DNA of 8,676 bases from an uncultured Gammaproteobacteria bacterium (GTDB taxonomy: Bacteria; Pseudomonadota; Gammaproteobacteria; PS1; Thioglobaceae). A program made the translations under genes and the position numbers. The stretch spans positions 1 through 8,676 of the forward strand of contig CAJWNF010000019.1 in assembly GCA_913044155.1 (NCBI GenBank), read 5' to 3'. Positions within the stretch are counted from its first letter, which is position 1; the number at the start of each line of letters is the position of its first letter. This document shows, in pieces, positions 1-7,324 of this stretch. The notes beneath the pieces were generated by a model, which saw nothing but the letters and a program-made list of their open reading frames with translations, made no database searches and was not told the DNA's origin.

Positions 1-1465
1 ACTCGTCTGCAACGACTTGTGCTATTTTGATAAATAGCCCTTGCCCCATCTCCGTACCGCCATGGTTCAGGTATATGCTGCCGTCTTTATATACATGAAC
101 CAATGCGCCAGCCTGGTTAAGCAAAGAGGTTGTAAAAGATATACCAAACTTGACAGGTGAGAGTGCCAGACCTTTTTTTAGATACTGATTCTGTTGGTTA
201 AATCTTGCAACTTTCTTGCGACGCTTTTCATAGCCAGACTGATCAACCAATTGGGCGGTAATTTCATTGATTATATTGTCTTCAACAAGTTGCATGTATG
301 GGGTGGTGTTGTTGGATTTTTGTTGGTAATAATTGACCCTTCTAACCACTAGAGAGTCAAGCTCTAAGTTGTAGGCAATTTCTTCTATGATATTTTCGAT
401 TGCCAACATCCCTTGAGGCCCACCAAAACCTCTAAACGCGGTATTTGAAACAGTGTTGGTTTTACACAAAAAACCACGAAAACTGGCGTTGGGGAGGTAG
501 TAGGCGTTGTCTGCATGGAATAAGGTGCGCGCGACTATGGCCTTTGATAGATCAAGAGAATAACCGCAGCGCGCAGCGAAATCTATCTTGATGCCCTGGA
601 TTTTGCCTTTGCTGTTATAGCCGACCTCATAGTTGGCGACAAAATCATGGCGCTTGCCTGTCAGTAGAATGTCATCCCTTCTCGGCAATCTGGCCTTGAC
701 TGGTTGCCGGGATTGTTGTGCAAATATCGCACAAATACAGGCTAACTGGGAAGAGTCTGTTTCTTTGCCTCCAAAGCCGCCTCCCATTCTACGAGTAACG
801 ACCTCGATGGCGTTATGAGGGACATTTAGTACATGCGCCACTAGATGTTGGACCTCGGTCGGATTTTGGGTTGATGAATGAACCACCATCTCGTTGTCTT
901 CGGTTGGCACTGCGAGGGCGACCTGCCCTTCCAAATAGTAATGCTCCTGGCCACCGATTGTCAATTCGCCAGTTAACCTGTTAGCAGCTGAATTGATGGC
1001 TTTCTCTGCGTCACCGATATTTACTTCAAGTGGGCTGTCGAGAAAGCTTTTCTTGGACATCGCCTGATCGATTGTTACGATAGCTTCTAGCTCTGTTATC
1101 TTTGCTTTAACAAGGGTGGCAGCTTTTCGTGCGTTTTCATGAGAATCCGCTAAAACAGCAGCTATCGCTTGGCCATGAAACAAAACCTCGTCTTGTGCCA
1201 GTAAGGGTTCGTCATGCATTATCGGGCCAATCTTTAAGTGCTTGATATCTTGCGCCAACAAAACGCTATGAACTCCGTGCGCTTGCTGCGCTTTTTCAGT
1301 ATCGATAAGCTTAATCTTGCCGTGGGCGACATCGCTTAAGACAAAAGCCACGTGCAGTGTCCCTTCAGGTGCTGGCATGTCGTCAATATAAGTGGCGCTG
1401 CCTTGGACATGCATATTGGCGCTGTCATGGGCGATCGGTCGACCGACAATATCTTTTGTGCTCAT
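1..1465 (-). CDS. xdhB: Xanthine dehydrogenase, molybdopterin-binding subunit XdhB (3'-partial)
   Basis: This is the large, molybdenum-cofactor subunit of xanthine dehydrogenase, which hydroxylates hypoxanthine to xanthine and xanthine to urate in the cytoplasm together with XdhA. The frame is open from ATG 1465 to the window edge, giving 488 residues of a family usually about 770-780 long. The N terminus (GRPIAHDSA, then a YIDDMP stretch) matches the family start. Visible motifs are STQN (Q200), MGGGFGGKE (residues 227-235, E235), an Arg in ARTLFHADN (R313), and AFRGFGGPQ (from 343, F347). These correspond, with a constant offset of 3, to Q197, E232 and R310 of the Rhodobacter capsulatus enzyme as I recall it. 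The catalytic Glu near residue 730 lies beyond the window. The start has no clear Shine-Dalgarno sequence and follows xdhA after 33 bp. I read the frame through to the edge and saw no frameshift. The purine-binding residues and context favour XDH over an aldehyde oxidase. Confidence 0.96.
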   Translation of the reverse strand, partial: MSTKDIVGRPIAHDSANMHVQGSATYIDDMPAPEGTLHVAFVLSDVAHGKIKLIDTEKAQQAHGVHSVLLAQDIKHLKIGPIMHDEPLLAQDEVLFHGQAIAAVLADSHENARKAATLVKAKITELEAIVTIDQAMSKKSFLDSPLEVNIGDAEKAINSAANRLTGELTIGGQEHYYLEGQVALAVPTEDNEMVVHSSTQNPTEVQHLVAHVLNVPHNAIEVVTRRMGGGFGGKETDSSQLACICAIFAQQSRQPVKARLPRRDDILLTGKRHDFVANYEVGYNSKGKIQGIKIDFAARCGYSLDLSKAIVARTLFHADNAYYLPNASFRGFLCKTNTVSNTAFRGFGGPQGMLAIENIIEEIAYNLELDSLVVRRVNYYQQKSNNTTPYMQLVEDNIINEITAQLVDQSGYEKRRKKVARFNQQNQYLKKGLALSPVKFGISFTTSLLNQAGALVHVYKDGSIYLNHGGTEMGQGLFIKIAQVVADE

Positions 1466-1498
1466 TGATAAATTGTTTTTTGCAATATTGATAATGCC
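1466..1498 (-). other. 33-bp xdhA-xdhB spacer with a TTATCAAT direct repeat
   Basis: This is the longest non-coding stretch in the window. Read on the minus strand it contains TTATCAAT twice, once near the xdhA stop and once running into the xdhB start codon. No purine-rich Shine-Dalgarno sequence lies 5-10 nt before the ATG. It is too short and lacks the GC stem for an intrinsic terminator. Its function is unknown and the repeat may be chance. Confidence 0.4.
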
Positions 1499-2992
1499 CT
1501 AAGCCTCCATATAAAAACTTTCATTGCTGGTCTCTGCCAGGTTTGCTAGCGCTTCCCCTTTGATTCCTAGAACAGATTTTTTTACTAGGTTGGCTGAGAC
1601 CTGTAAACGGTACTCTGCAGAAGCTCGGACATCGCTGAGTGGTGAAAATTCTTCTTTTAATGCGCTATAGGCTTTCTGAACCAATTCCTCTTTATCCCAG
1701 TAATCTAGCAACACCTGTTCCAGTTGTTCGGCTCTTTGCGGTATACCTGACATACCGCCAAATGCAACCCTGACTGACTTGGGCTTACTATCCTGCAAGC
1801 AAACATTCATGGCCATACAGACAGCAGAGATGTCGTCTTCATATCTCTTTGATATTTTGTGGGTAATTAATCGCTCCATGGGAGCGGGCTTGGGAATGGC
1901 AATACTTTCAATAAACTCGCCCTCTTTAAGGGCAGTTTTTTTATAACCAATGAAGAAATCTTCCAGCTTCACTGAACGTATGGCTGATTTTTTTCTGAGC
2001 TTTAACTTTGCCTCTAGCGCAATCAACACTGGCGGCATATCGCCGATTGGTGAGGCGTTTGCAATGTTGCCGCCGATGGTTGCCCAATTCTTAATTGGAA
2101 GTGAAGCGAAGCGATGCAAAAAACCCTCCAGTTCTGGCCAATACTTTATCAGACTGGAAGATGCGTCCTGGTAAGTTACCGCGGAACCTATCTCTATTTT
2201 TGACTTTTCATCTTTTATTGCATTTAATTCTTGCACCTGAGAGATGTTGATGATGTGAGAGAACTGTCTTGTTGATTGCGTAATCTCAAGATTCAAATCG
2301 GTCCCACCTGCTAATATTGTTGCTTGCGGGTTATTGCCTAAGACTTTCGCCAAATCTTTTAAGCTTGTAGGGGCATCGTAATGAATAGTGTTGCCATTAT
2401 TGTTGTAACTCAAGCTAACATTTTGGGCTTTATTTAACCTTGCAAGCGTCTGCTTGATTTTGGTTTGATTTTTTGTATAGTAGTCGGCAGGGTTATTTGC
2501 TTTTTCGTTGATCGAAGAAAAGGCCGCAGCAATGATTGGCTTATAGCCGGTACATCGACACAGGTTGCCTGATAATCCTTCGTTGATTTTAGTGATGTTT
2601 AGTTTGTCCTCGCTATGGTACATAGCAAATAACGACATCACAACGCCGGGCGTACAGAAGCCACACTGGGAACCATTTTCAGTTACCATCGCTTGCTGCA
2701 CAGGATGAAGATTTTCCCCTTCCACCAATCCTTCAACAGTAACTAAATGTTTGCCTATCATGCTACTCGCTAGAGCTATACAGGTATTGATGCTTTTATA
2801 GTGAATGGCTTGCTTGTTGTTTCTAGTAACCAGTTCACCGACCACGGCTGTGCAGGCGCCGCAATCTCCCGCAGCGCAGCCCTCTTTGGTGCCGATAAGG
2901 TTGTTGTTTCGCAACCATTGCAACACGGTAGTGTTTGGGTTAATTGCGCCAAGCTCAGTTGGCGTTGTGTTTTGGTTCAGTAATAGATACAC
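1499..2992 (-). CDS. xdhA: Xanthine dehydrogenase, Fe-S/FAD subunit XdhA
   Basis: This small subunit moves electrons from the molybdenum centre of XdhB through two [2Fe-2S] clusters to FAD and on to NAD+. It has 497 residues, the normal length when the Fe-S and FAD domains are fused. All eight cluster cysteines are visible: C39, C44, C47 and C71 for the plant-ferredoxin-like cluster (GCAAGDCGACT), and C110, C113, C145 and C147 (CGFCTPG, then CRCTGY) for the second. The FAD domain shows LAGGTD (228-232) and TIGGNIANASPIGD (305-318). The C-terminal CO-dehydrogenase-flavoprotein-like domain fills roughly 385-490. The start codon is GTG at 2992, supported by a good ribosome-binding site and by N-terminal agreement with the family (a LLLNQ strand leading to the cysteine loop). 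The GTG shares its first G with the uraH stop codon (TAGTG), so translation is probably coupled. The stop is TAG at 1501-1499. Confidence 0.97.
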   Translation of the reverse strand: MYLLLNQNTTPTELGAINPNTTVLQWLRNNNLIGTKEGCAAGDCGACTAVVGELVTRNNKQAIHYKSINTCIALASSMIGKHLVTVEGLVEGENLHPVQQAMVTENGSQCGFCTPGVVMSLFAMYHSEDKLNITKINEGLSGNLCRCTGYKPIIAAAFSSINEKANNPADYYTKNQTKIKQTLARLNKAQNVSLSYNNNGNTIHYDAPTSLKDLAKVLGNNPQATILAGGTDLNLEITQSTRQFSHIINISQVQELNAIKDEKSKIEIGSAVTYQDASSSLIKYWPELEGFLHRFASLPIKNWATIGGNIANASPIGDMPPVLIALEAKLKLRKKSAIRSVKLEDFFIGYKKTALKEGEFIESIAIPKPAPMERLITHKISKRYEDDISAVCMAMNVCLQDSKPKSVRVAFGGMSGIPQRAEQLEQVLLDYWDKEELVQKAYSALKEEFSPLSDVRASAEYRLQVSANLVKKSVLGIKGEALANLAETSNESFYMEA

Positions 2993-3336
2993 TAGCTCCC
3001 TCTATAGGTCGAATAGCTGAATGGAGAAATTAATAGTGGTACATGGTAATTTTCATTCTCTTCGCTGATATAGAAGCGAATCACTACATCTTTTAGAAAG
3101 GGGCACTCAACGTTATTAGAGTTGAAATACTCATCAACTGCGAACTCAAGCTCGTAACAAGCGGCAGAAAACTCTCCTCCGGATAGTAACGGTTCATCGC
3201 ATCGACCATCTGAGTTTGTTTGCGCTGAATTAATTAAGACTGAATCTAGACCCTCTCTTCGATATAAATTAATCTTTACACCATGAGCAGGCCTACCTAC
3301 ACTGGTATCCAAAATATGTGTCGTTAGTTTTCCCAT
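2992..3336 (-). CDS. uraH: 5-hydroxyisourate hydrolase UraH (transthyretin-like)
   Basis: UraH hydrolyses 5-hydroxyisourate, the unstable product of urate oxidation, to OHCU. At 114 residues it has the usual bacterial length and no signal peptide, so it should be cytoplasmic. The three family signatures are intact: the N-terminal LTTHILDTSVGRPAHG with H7, the TNSDGR segment with R45, and the C-terminal YHVPLLISPFSYSTYRGS with H98 ending in the diagnostic YRGS. His, Arg, His and the YRGS terminus form the active site in this family and separate it from hormone-binding transthyretin. The ATG start has a strong AAGGGAG site. The gene begins 14 bp after the guaD stop, and its TAG stop overlaps the xdhA GTG by one base. 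It lies between guaD and xdhA rather than beside uraD, so it is not a uraH-uraD fusion. Confidence 0.98.
   Translation of the reverse strand: MGKLTTHILDTSVGRPAHGVKINLYRREGLDSVLINSAQTNSDGRCDEPLLSGGEFSAACYELEFAVDEYFNSNNVECPFLKDVVIRFYISEENENYHVPLLISPFSYSTYRGS
2996..3003 (-). promoter_or_regulatory. Ribosome-binding site of xdhA, inside the uraH C-terminal codons
   Basis: On the minus strand AGAGGGAG lies just before the GTG start at 2992. Its GAGG core is 6 nt from the start. The same bases are the codons AGA GGG AGC for the Arg-Gly-Ser that ends UraH. This site settles the choice of GTG as the xdhA start. Confidence 0.75.
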
Positions 3337-3341
3337 ATTTA

Positions 3342-3348
3342 CTCCCTT
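3342..3348 (-). promoter_or_regulatory. Ribosome-binding site of uraH
   Basis: AAGGGAG on the minus strand lies 5 nt before the uraH ATG. It is the strongest Shine-Dalgarno sequence in the window and sits in the 14-bp guaD-uraH gap, next to the A-rich end of guaD. UraH may therefore initiate well without coupling. Confidence 0.8.
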
Positions 3349-3350
3349 TT

Positions 3351-4640
3351 TTATTTTTTATAGGCACACTGACCTAATATATACACCTCATCAACTAGTC
3401 TATCATCACCAAGCATCATTAAACAAAACAATAAGTCACTAATGTCAGTGACTGTCTGTATTTTCTGTTTAATCAGTTCGCTAGCATTGAGATCAAGCAC
3501 GATAAAATCTGCCTCCTTGTTGGATTCAAAGTTACCAATACTATCATCAACACCCAATACCTTAGCGGCAGCCAAGGTAGTTAAATAAAATGCCTTCACT
3601 GGATCTAAATTGTAACCATTTAGCCTGCAAACTTTATAGGCTTGGCTCATAACATCAAACATCGAAAAGCTATCACCACCTCCAACATCCGAAGCCAAAG
3701 CTACATCTATACCGTAGCTCTCTAGTTCGTTAAGAGCAAACAAGCCGCTCCCTAAAAAAAGATTTGATGTTGGGCAAAGGGCTGCCTTGGAAGATGTCTC
3801 TGCCATACGTTTATACTCATCAGCTGTGTTATAAATACAGTGACCAAAAACCGAGCTTGGCCCTGAGAGTCCCAGTTTATCGTAGACATCAAAATAATTC
3901 CTAGATTTAGGGTAGAGCTCTTTTACCCAGGCTATTTCTTCACTATTCTCATTGAGATGAGTTTGTAACAGCACATCAGGGTGCTCCGTTAATAATTTTG
4001 CAGCTTGAGTTAGTTGGCCCTCAGTTGATGTGGGCGCAAACCTTGGCGTCACCGCATAACCAAGACGTCCTTTATTGTGCCACTTTTCAATGAGAGATTT
4101 CGAGTCGGCATAGCTACTATCGATATCGTCACATAGACCGGCCGGAGCGTTTCTGTCCATCATGACTTTTCCGGCAATCATGCGCATATTCCTTTTTTCT
4201 GCGGCACTAAAGAAAACATCAACAGACTGTTTATATGAAGCGCAAAAAGTCATCGCCGTTGTGGTTCCATTCTTGATTAATTCGTCAAGAAACAATTCTG
4301 CAATCTTGGCCGCATAGTCACTATCTGAAAACTTCTGCTCTTCAACAAAGGTGTACTTGTTTAGCCACTCCAACAAGCTTGAGCCATATGAACTGATAAC
4401 CTTGTATTGCGGGTAATGAATATGAGAATCGATAAAACCGGGCATAATTAGGCTATCTTTAAAATGGACTATAGAGCCTTCAGAGCTATAGCGAACAGAA
4501 AGTTCGGCGTAATCCCCAACCTCAACAATTCTTTCACCTTCAATCACCATTAAGCCGTCTTCATAGTAGGCAGGCTCGACACCACCGCTAGTTTCAATGC
4601 AATGGAAAATCGAGCTCCGATATAGGCTATGGTTAGTCAT
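3351..4640 (-). CDS. guaD: Guanine deaminase GuaD (amidohydrolase superfamily)
   Basis: GuaD converts guanine to xanthine and ammonia, feeding xanthine dehydrogenase. With the ATG at 4640 it has 429 residues, close to the family norm. The metal-site motifs are present in order: PGFIDSHIHYPQ (H73, H75), THLNE (H228, with E231 as likely proton shuttle), FGHC (H267) and ASDVGGG (D318). Guanine-deaminase-specific features are the LLEWLNKYTF segment after the HxH motif, PRFAPTS around 199-205, and CPTSNLFLGSGLF near 289-301. These, with the context, separate it from other deaminases such as those acting on cytosine, chlorinated triazines or S-adenosylhomocysteine. An in-frame TTG at 4652 would add four residues (MNRA), but the ATG fits better. 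The start overlaps the end of puuD by 8 bp, and only a weak AGGG lies 2 nt upstream, so initiation probably depends on puuD translation. The stop is TAA at 3353-3351. Confidence 0.95.
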   Translation of the reverse strand: MTNHSLYRSSIFHCIETSGGVEPAYYEDGLMVIEGERIVEVGDYAELSVRYSSEGSIVHFKDSLIMPGFIDSHIHYPQYKVISSYGSSLLEWLNKYTFVEEQKFSDSDYAAKIAELFLDELIKNGTTTAMTFCASYKQSVDVFFSAAEKRNMRMIAGKVMMDRNAPAGLCDDIDSSYADSKSLIEKWHNKGRLGYAVTPRFAPTSTEGQLTQAAKLLTEHPDVLLQTHLNENSEEIAWVKELYPKSRNYFDVYDKLGLSGPSSVFGHCIYNTADEYKRMAETSSKAALCPTSNLFLGSGLFALNELESYGIDVALASDVGGGDSFSMFDVMSQAYKVCRLNGYNLDPVKAFYLTTLAAAKVLGVDDSIGNFESNKEADFIVLDLNASELIKQKIQTVTDISDLLFCLMMLGDDRLVDEVYILGQCAYKK

Positions 4641-5808
4641 CGCCCTGTTCAAACCAAATCCTTAGTTTCTCTCTTTCAGCAGAAGTGATATTGGTTTTAT
4701 TGTCAAGCGGCATTGAGTTGGTTGCCACAGCGCGCTGATAAATTAGATCCCTACTGGCAATAATCTGTTTCTCAGTGTCTAGCATGAAGCCACTTGGCGC
4801 TACAACAAAAACATCGTCGGTCGGATTTTTTGAGTGGCAACTAGTACAACGCGCATCCATAATACTAACTACTTCAGCAATACTAACCGTGCCCTCATTT
4901 CCAACCTTGTTTTGACTTGGTGACAGGGCATAAACCAACACCAGGATGGCCAAAATTATTACTCCAATTAGGCTATTTGTTGCCTGCCCTACCCCTCTGA
5001 GATTGAAATAGTGACGTATTAGAACCAAAATACCAATAATAACAACCAGCACTAGCCATCCATACGAACCACTATAGAGTCCTGGATAGTGGCCGCTTAT
5101 CATCGTAAACACGACAGGAAGCGTGAAGTAATTGTTATGGCGCGAACGGATATAACCCTTCATGCCTAAATCTTTACTGACCTGAGTCTTATCGATACAG
5201 GCAGCTACCAATTTTTTTTGCACCGGAATGATGACAAAAAAAACATTCGCCACCATAATAGTTCCGATCATCGAACCAATCTGCATATAGACCGCTCTAG
5301 GGTTAAAGATATTGCTATAGAGGCATGCACTTAGAGCAATAATAGCAAACAGAATGGCTATAAACATGGTCGACTTATTGACTAATTTTGACTTGCACAT
5401 CAGGTCGTAAATGAGCCAAACAAGTAACAAACCTAGTAGACTTAATCCTACTCCATATAAGGGCAATATAGAGCTTTCGGAATTCAACAGATAGGTGCTG
5501 GCATTGAAATAGTAAATGACCGCCAGAAGTAGTATTCCTGAAATCCAAGTGAAATAAGCCTCCCATTTAAACCAATGCAATGGTTCGGGCAGGTTTTGCG
5601 GATACTTCTTGTATTTCTCTAAGTAATAGAATCCACCGCCATGAACAGCCCATAAATGCCCAGCAATCTCATCCCTGTTGCCGACCCTGTTAAGTTTATT
5701 CTCTAGCCAGTTAAAGTAAAAAGATGCCCCAATCCATGCAATACCGACAATAATGTGGAGTAATTTGAGTGACACACTTATCCAGTCAAGTAGGTATATT
5801 TTCATCAT
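4633..5808 (-). CDS. puuD: Membrane-bound cytochrome c urate oxidase PuuD
   Basis: PuuD oxidises urate to 5-hydroxyisourate at the membrane and is thought to pass electrons through its own cytochrome c domain to the respiratory chain, so no H2O2 is made, unlike with soluble uricase. The 391-residue protein has an N-terminal urate-oxidase membrane domain with about eight hydrophobic segments (roughly 12-33, 84-101, 117-135, 147-165, 178-196, 228-245, 250-267, 279-296). It carries the family motif HLWAVHGGGFYY (51-62). The C-terminal c-type domain has the haem motif CTSCH at 321-325 and a likely Met axial ligand at M366 in NSMPLDN. The layout matches the PuuD family described from Agrobacterium. 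The start is ATG 5808, in a 4-bp ATGA overlap with allA; the next codon is also ATG (5805), so the true start may be one residue later. I saw no strong ribosome-binding site, which suggests coupling. The stop is TAA at 4635-4633. Confidence 0.95.
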   Translation of the reverse strand: MMKIYLLDWISVSLKLLHIIVGIAWIGASFYFNWLENKLNRVGNRDEIAGHLWAVHGGGFYYLEKYKKYPQNLPEPLHWFKWEAYFTWISGILLLAVIYYFNASTYLLNSESSILPLYGVGLSLLGLLLVWLIYDLMCKSKLVNKSTMFIAILFAIIALSACLYSNIFNPRAVYMQIGSMIGTIMVANVFFVIIPVQKKLVAACIDKTQVSKDLGMKGYIRSRHNNYFTLPVVFTMISGHYPGLYSGSYGWLVLVVIIGILVLIRHYFNLRGVGQATNSLIGVIILAILVLVYALSPSQNKVGNEGTVSIAEVVSIMDARCTSCHSKNPTDDVFVVAPSGFMLDTEKQIIASRDLIYQRAVATNSMPLDNKTNITSAEREKLRIWFEQGDD

Positions 5809-6326
5809 AATTCGAACTCTAATGTAATGTTAGTTTCCTTGATGGGATGAACGATACATTGCTCTATATTGTCGGATTCAACAACATGCTTCCTATCTAT
5901 AACAATAAAGTGAGCACCATCTTTAATACTAATCAGAGGGAAATGCCAAACCCCTCTGGCATAGTTTATGCCCTGTTCGCCATTACTGACAAAGGCTTTT
6001 ATAGCCTCAATGTTTGGCTTATCAGAGACTGGCGCAACTACCGCTATAAAGGGGGTATTGTCTCTAGGTATAAAGGCCTGGCTAAAGAAAGGGTGCTTTT
6101 CCAACATTCCAATCTTTAACGGGAATTGTCTCTTTTTGGCGATAAAAATATTTACCGCGGTATTTCCGTCATCTTCTTGGGTATCTATTGTGGCCAAATC
6201 TGGATATTTTTTCGCATAGCCATCATTGATGGCCAGGTAATCTTTATTTTCACAGCTGATTACCTCGCCAAACTGGCTAAAGTTTTCAGCCGTAAGTTTT
6301 TGCGGGGTAAGGGTCAATTTATTCAT
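5805..6326 (-). CDS. allA: Ureidoglycolate lyase AllA
   Basis: AllA splits ureidoglycolate into glyoxylate and urea, the last step of this pathway. The 173-residue protein is slightly longer than the roughly 160-residue E. coli enzyme. Family features are LTAENFSQFGEV near the N terminus (11-22), MLEKHPFFSQAFIP (74-87, cupin-fold core) and the very characteristic GINYARGVWHFPL (119-131). The ATG at 6326 is the first possible start because an in-frame TAA sits directly before it. It overlaps the alc stop in an ATGA arrangement (4 bp), which fits metabolic adjacency, as Alc supplies its substrate. The stop is TGA at 5807-5805. An alternative of ureidoglycolate dehydrogenase or amidohydrolase is excluded by fold and motifs. 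Confidence 0.95.
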   Translation of the reverse strand: MNKLTLTPQKLTAENFSQFGEVISCENKDYLAINDGYAKKYPDLATIDTQEDDGNTAVNIFIAKKRQFPLKIGMLEKHPFFSQAFIPRDNTPFIAVVAPVSDKPNIEAIKAFVSNGEQGINYARGVWHFPLISIKDGAHFIVIDRKHVVESDNIEQCIVHPIKETNITLEFEL

Positions 6327-7324
6327 TTATCAACAAATTCTCCTATCATTTTTAATCTAGCGATACCGCCATCAGGAAATATATCAATGCGAATATGAGA
6401 AATTGGATTGTGATGCAATAGTTCTTCCTTCTTGAACACATGAACTTGATTCATTTCCAATTTTTTCCTACTAACAAGCTCTGTCCAGGAGTTGCTTTGT
6501 GCGATTATTAAATCATCATCAGTCTCGTCAATGCAGGTCGTAGAAATAGAGAGTGTGTCAGGGTAGTTACCTTTAAAAAATTTTGTATCAACAACAATCT
6601 CGTCAACAGTCGCTGGTCCGGAAAGTGCAACAATGCCCCAATCATTTCCAGGCTCTCGACGCCTTCTAGTTTCCCAGCCATCGGCCATGCTTAATGGTTC
6701 GTGCTCTGCCAGAATATTGTTTAAGCAACCGAAATGTTCGTCATTTGCAAAAACTGCTCTAGCGCCATTTTGTTGAGAAATGACATTGGTTCCCTTGACT
6801 TCATATGAGTTGTCATCAGAGCAAACATTGCCGTAAGCTCTTAGCCTCGCAATACCGCCGTCTGGATACAAGGTTATCTTTAGATGTGTGACTGGTTGCT
6901 GAGAGGCGCTCACAAAAATATTATTAGAGTCGCCTTGCAGGGCTTCTCGAGCTAGTAAGTCGAACCACTCAACAGCCGACCCGTCGACAACTCTATCGTC
7001 AGTAATGCCGCTAGGAGCACAACAACCCAGTATGGATATTGCTGGTGCATAATTACCGGTGAAGTTACTGGTATCTATATTAAATCCATTTATTGCTGAC
7101 TTGGAGCCAAGCCTTATGTAACAAAAGTCATTCTTGCCATCGCGTCTTCGTCGGCTCTCCCAGCCATCCATCCACTTGCCATTGTCGTCATACTTGTCTT
7201 CAATAAATTCCGCCTCATTGGATTGAAGCATACGGCAAGATTCAGCAAAAAATTCATCGCTACAATAAATTACCTTGCTTCCTAAATCGCTACTAGCTAC
7301 ATTCAATTGTCCTTCATAGTCCAT
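6323..7324 (-). CDS. alc: Allantoicase (allantoate amidinohydrolase)
   Basis: Allantoicase hydrolyses allantoate to ureidoglycolate and urea, linking PuuE to AllA. The 333 residues form the two tandem homologous domains typical of the family. Copy 1 has DGWESRRRR (53-61), a FTGNYAP segment (88-94) and YPDGGIARL (153-161). Copy 2 has DGWETRRRR (215-223), FKGNYPD (250-256) and FPDGGIARL (316-324). Near the start, NVASSDLGSKVIYCSDEFFA resembles the usual LASxxLGxxVxxxxDxFFA opening, so little or nothing is missing. The ATG at 7324 has an AAGGA site 5 nt upstream and lies inside the end of uraD (11-bp overlap). The stop is TGA at 6325-6323. Using allantoicase with AllA implies release of both ureido groups as urea, rather than ammonia as in the AllC route. 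Confidence 0.96.
   Translation of the reverse strand: MDYEGQLNVASSDLGSKVIYCSDEFFAESCRMLQSNEAEFIEDKYDDNGKWMDGWESRRRRDGKNDFCYIRLGSKSAINGFNIDTSNFTGNYAPAISILGCCAPSGITDDRVVDGSAVEWFDLLAREALQGDSNNIFVSASQQPVTHLKITLYPDGGIARLRAYGNVCSDDNSYEVKGTNVISQQNGARAVFANDEHFGCLNNILAEHEPLSMADGWETRRRREPGNDWGIVALSGPATVDEIVVDTKFFKGNYPDTLSISTTCIDETDDDLIIAQSNSWTELVSRKKLEMNQVHVFKKEELLHHNPISHIRIDIFPDGGIARLKMIGEFVDK
6340..6344 (-). promoter_or_regulatory. Possible ribosome-binding site of allA with a long spacer
   Basis: AGGAG on the minus strand lies inside the last alc codons but 13 nt before the allA ATG, longer than the optimal 5-9 nt. Since a stop codon blocks any earlier in-frame start, the site is either used with a long spacer or serves ribosomes arriving from alc. 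Confidence 0.45.

Noticed and set aside
633..818. Plus-strand open frame of 61 codons
   Set aside because: It lies wholly within the well-supported xdhB coding strand, matches no recognised family, and has low-complexity content typical of antisense shadows.
1..1465. Possibility that xdhB is a frameshifted pseudogene, since no stop codon closes its frame
   Set aside because: Line-by-line reading gives one unbroken frame from ATG 1465 to base 2, with correctly spaced active-site residues; it is simply cut by the window edge.
2801..3020. Overlapping plus-strand open frames opposite the xdhA N terminus
   Set aside because: They are antisense to the highly conserved Fe-S cluster region, whose codon constraints leave the opposite strand open; they have no recognisable domain.
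3341..3360. T-rich run between guaD and uraH as an intrinsic terminator
   Set aside because: On the transcribed minus strand it is A-rich rather than T-rich and no GC stem precedes it; it is the end of guaD plus the uraH ribosome-binding site.
5375..5566. Second minus-strand open frame inside puuD
   Set aside because: It is an out-of-frame shadow of the membrane-domain coding sequence.
5847..6398. Three overlapping plus-strand open frames opposite allA
   Set aside because: They run in two frames antisense to allA, are mutually overlapping and unrecognisable, and have no supporting ribosome-binding context.
6323..7324. Internal repeat in alc as a recent tandem duplication or DNA repeat
   Set aside because: The two halves match only at family motifs and differ widely in nucleotide sequence; this two-domain architecture is ancient and standard for allantoicase.
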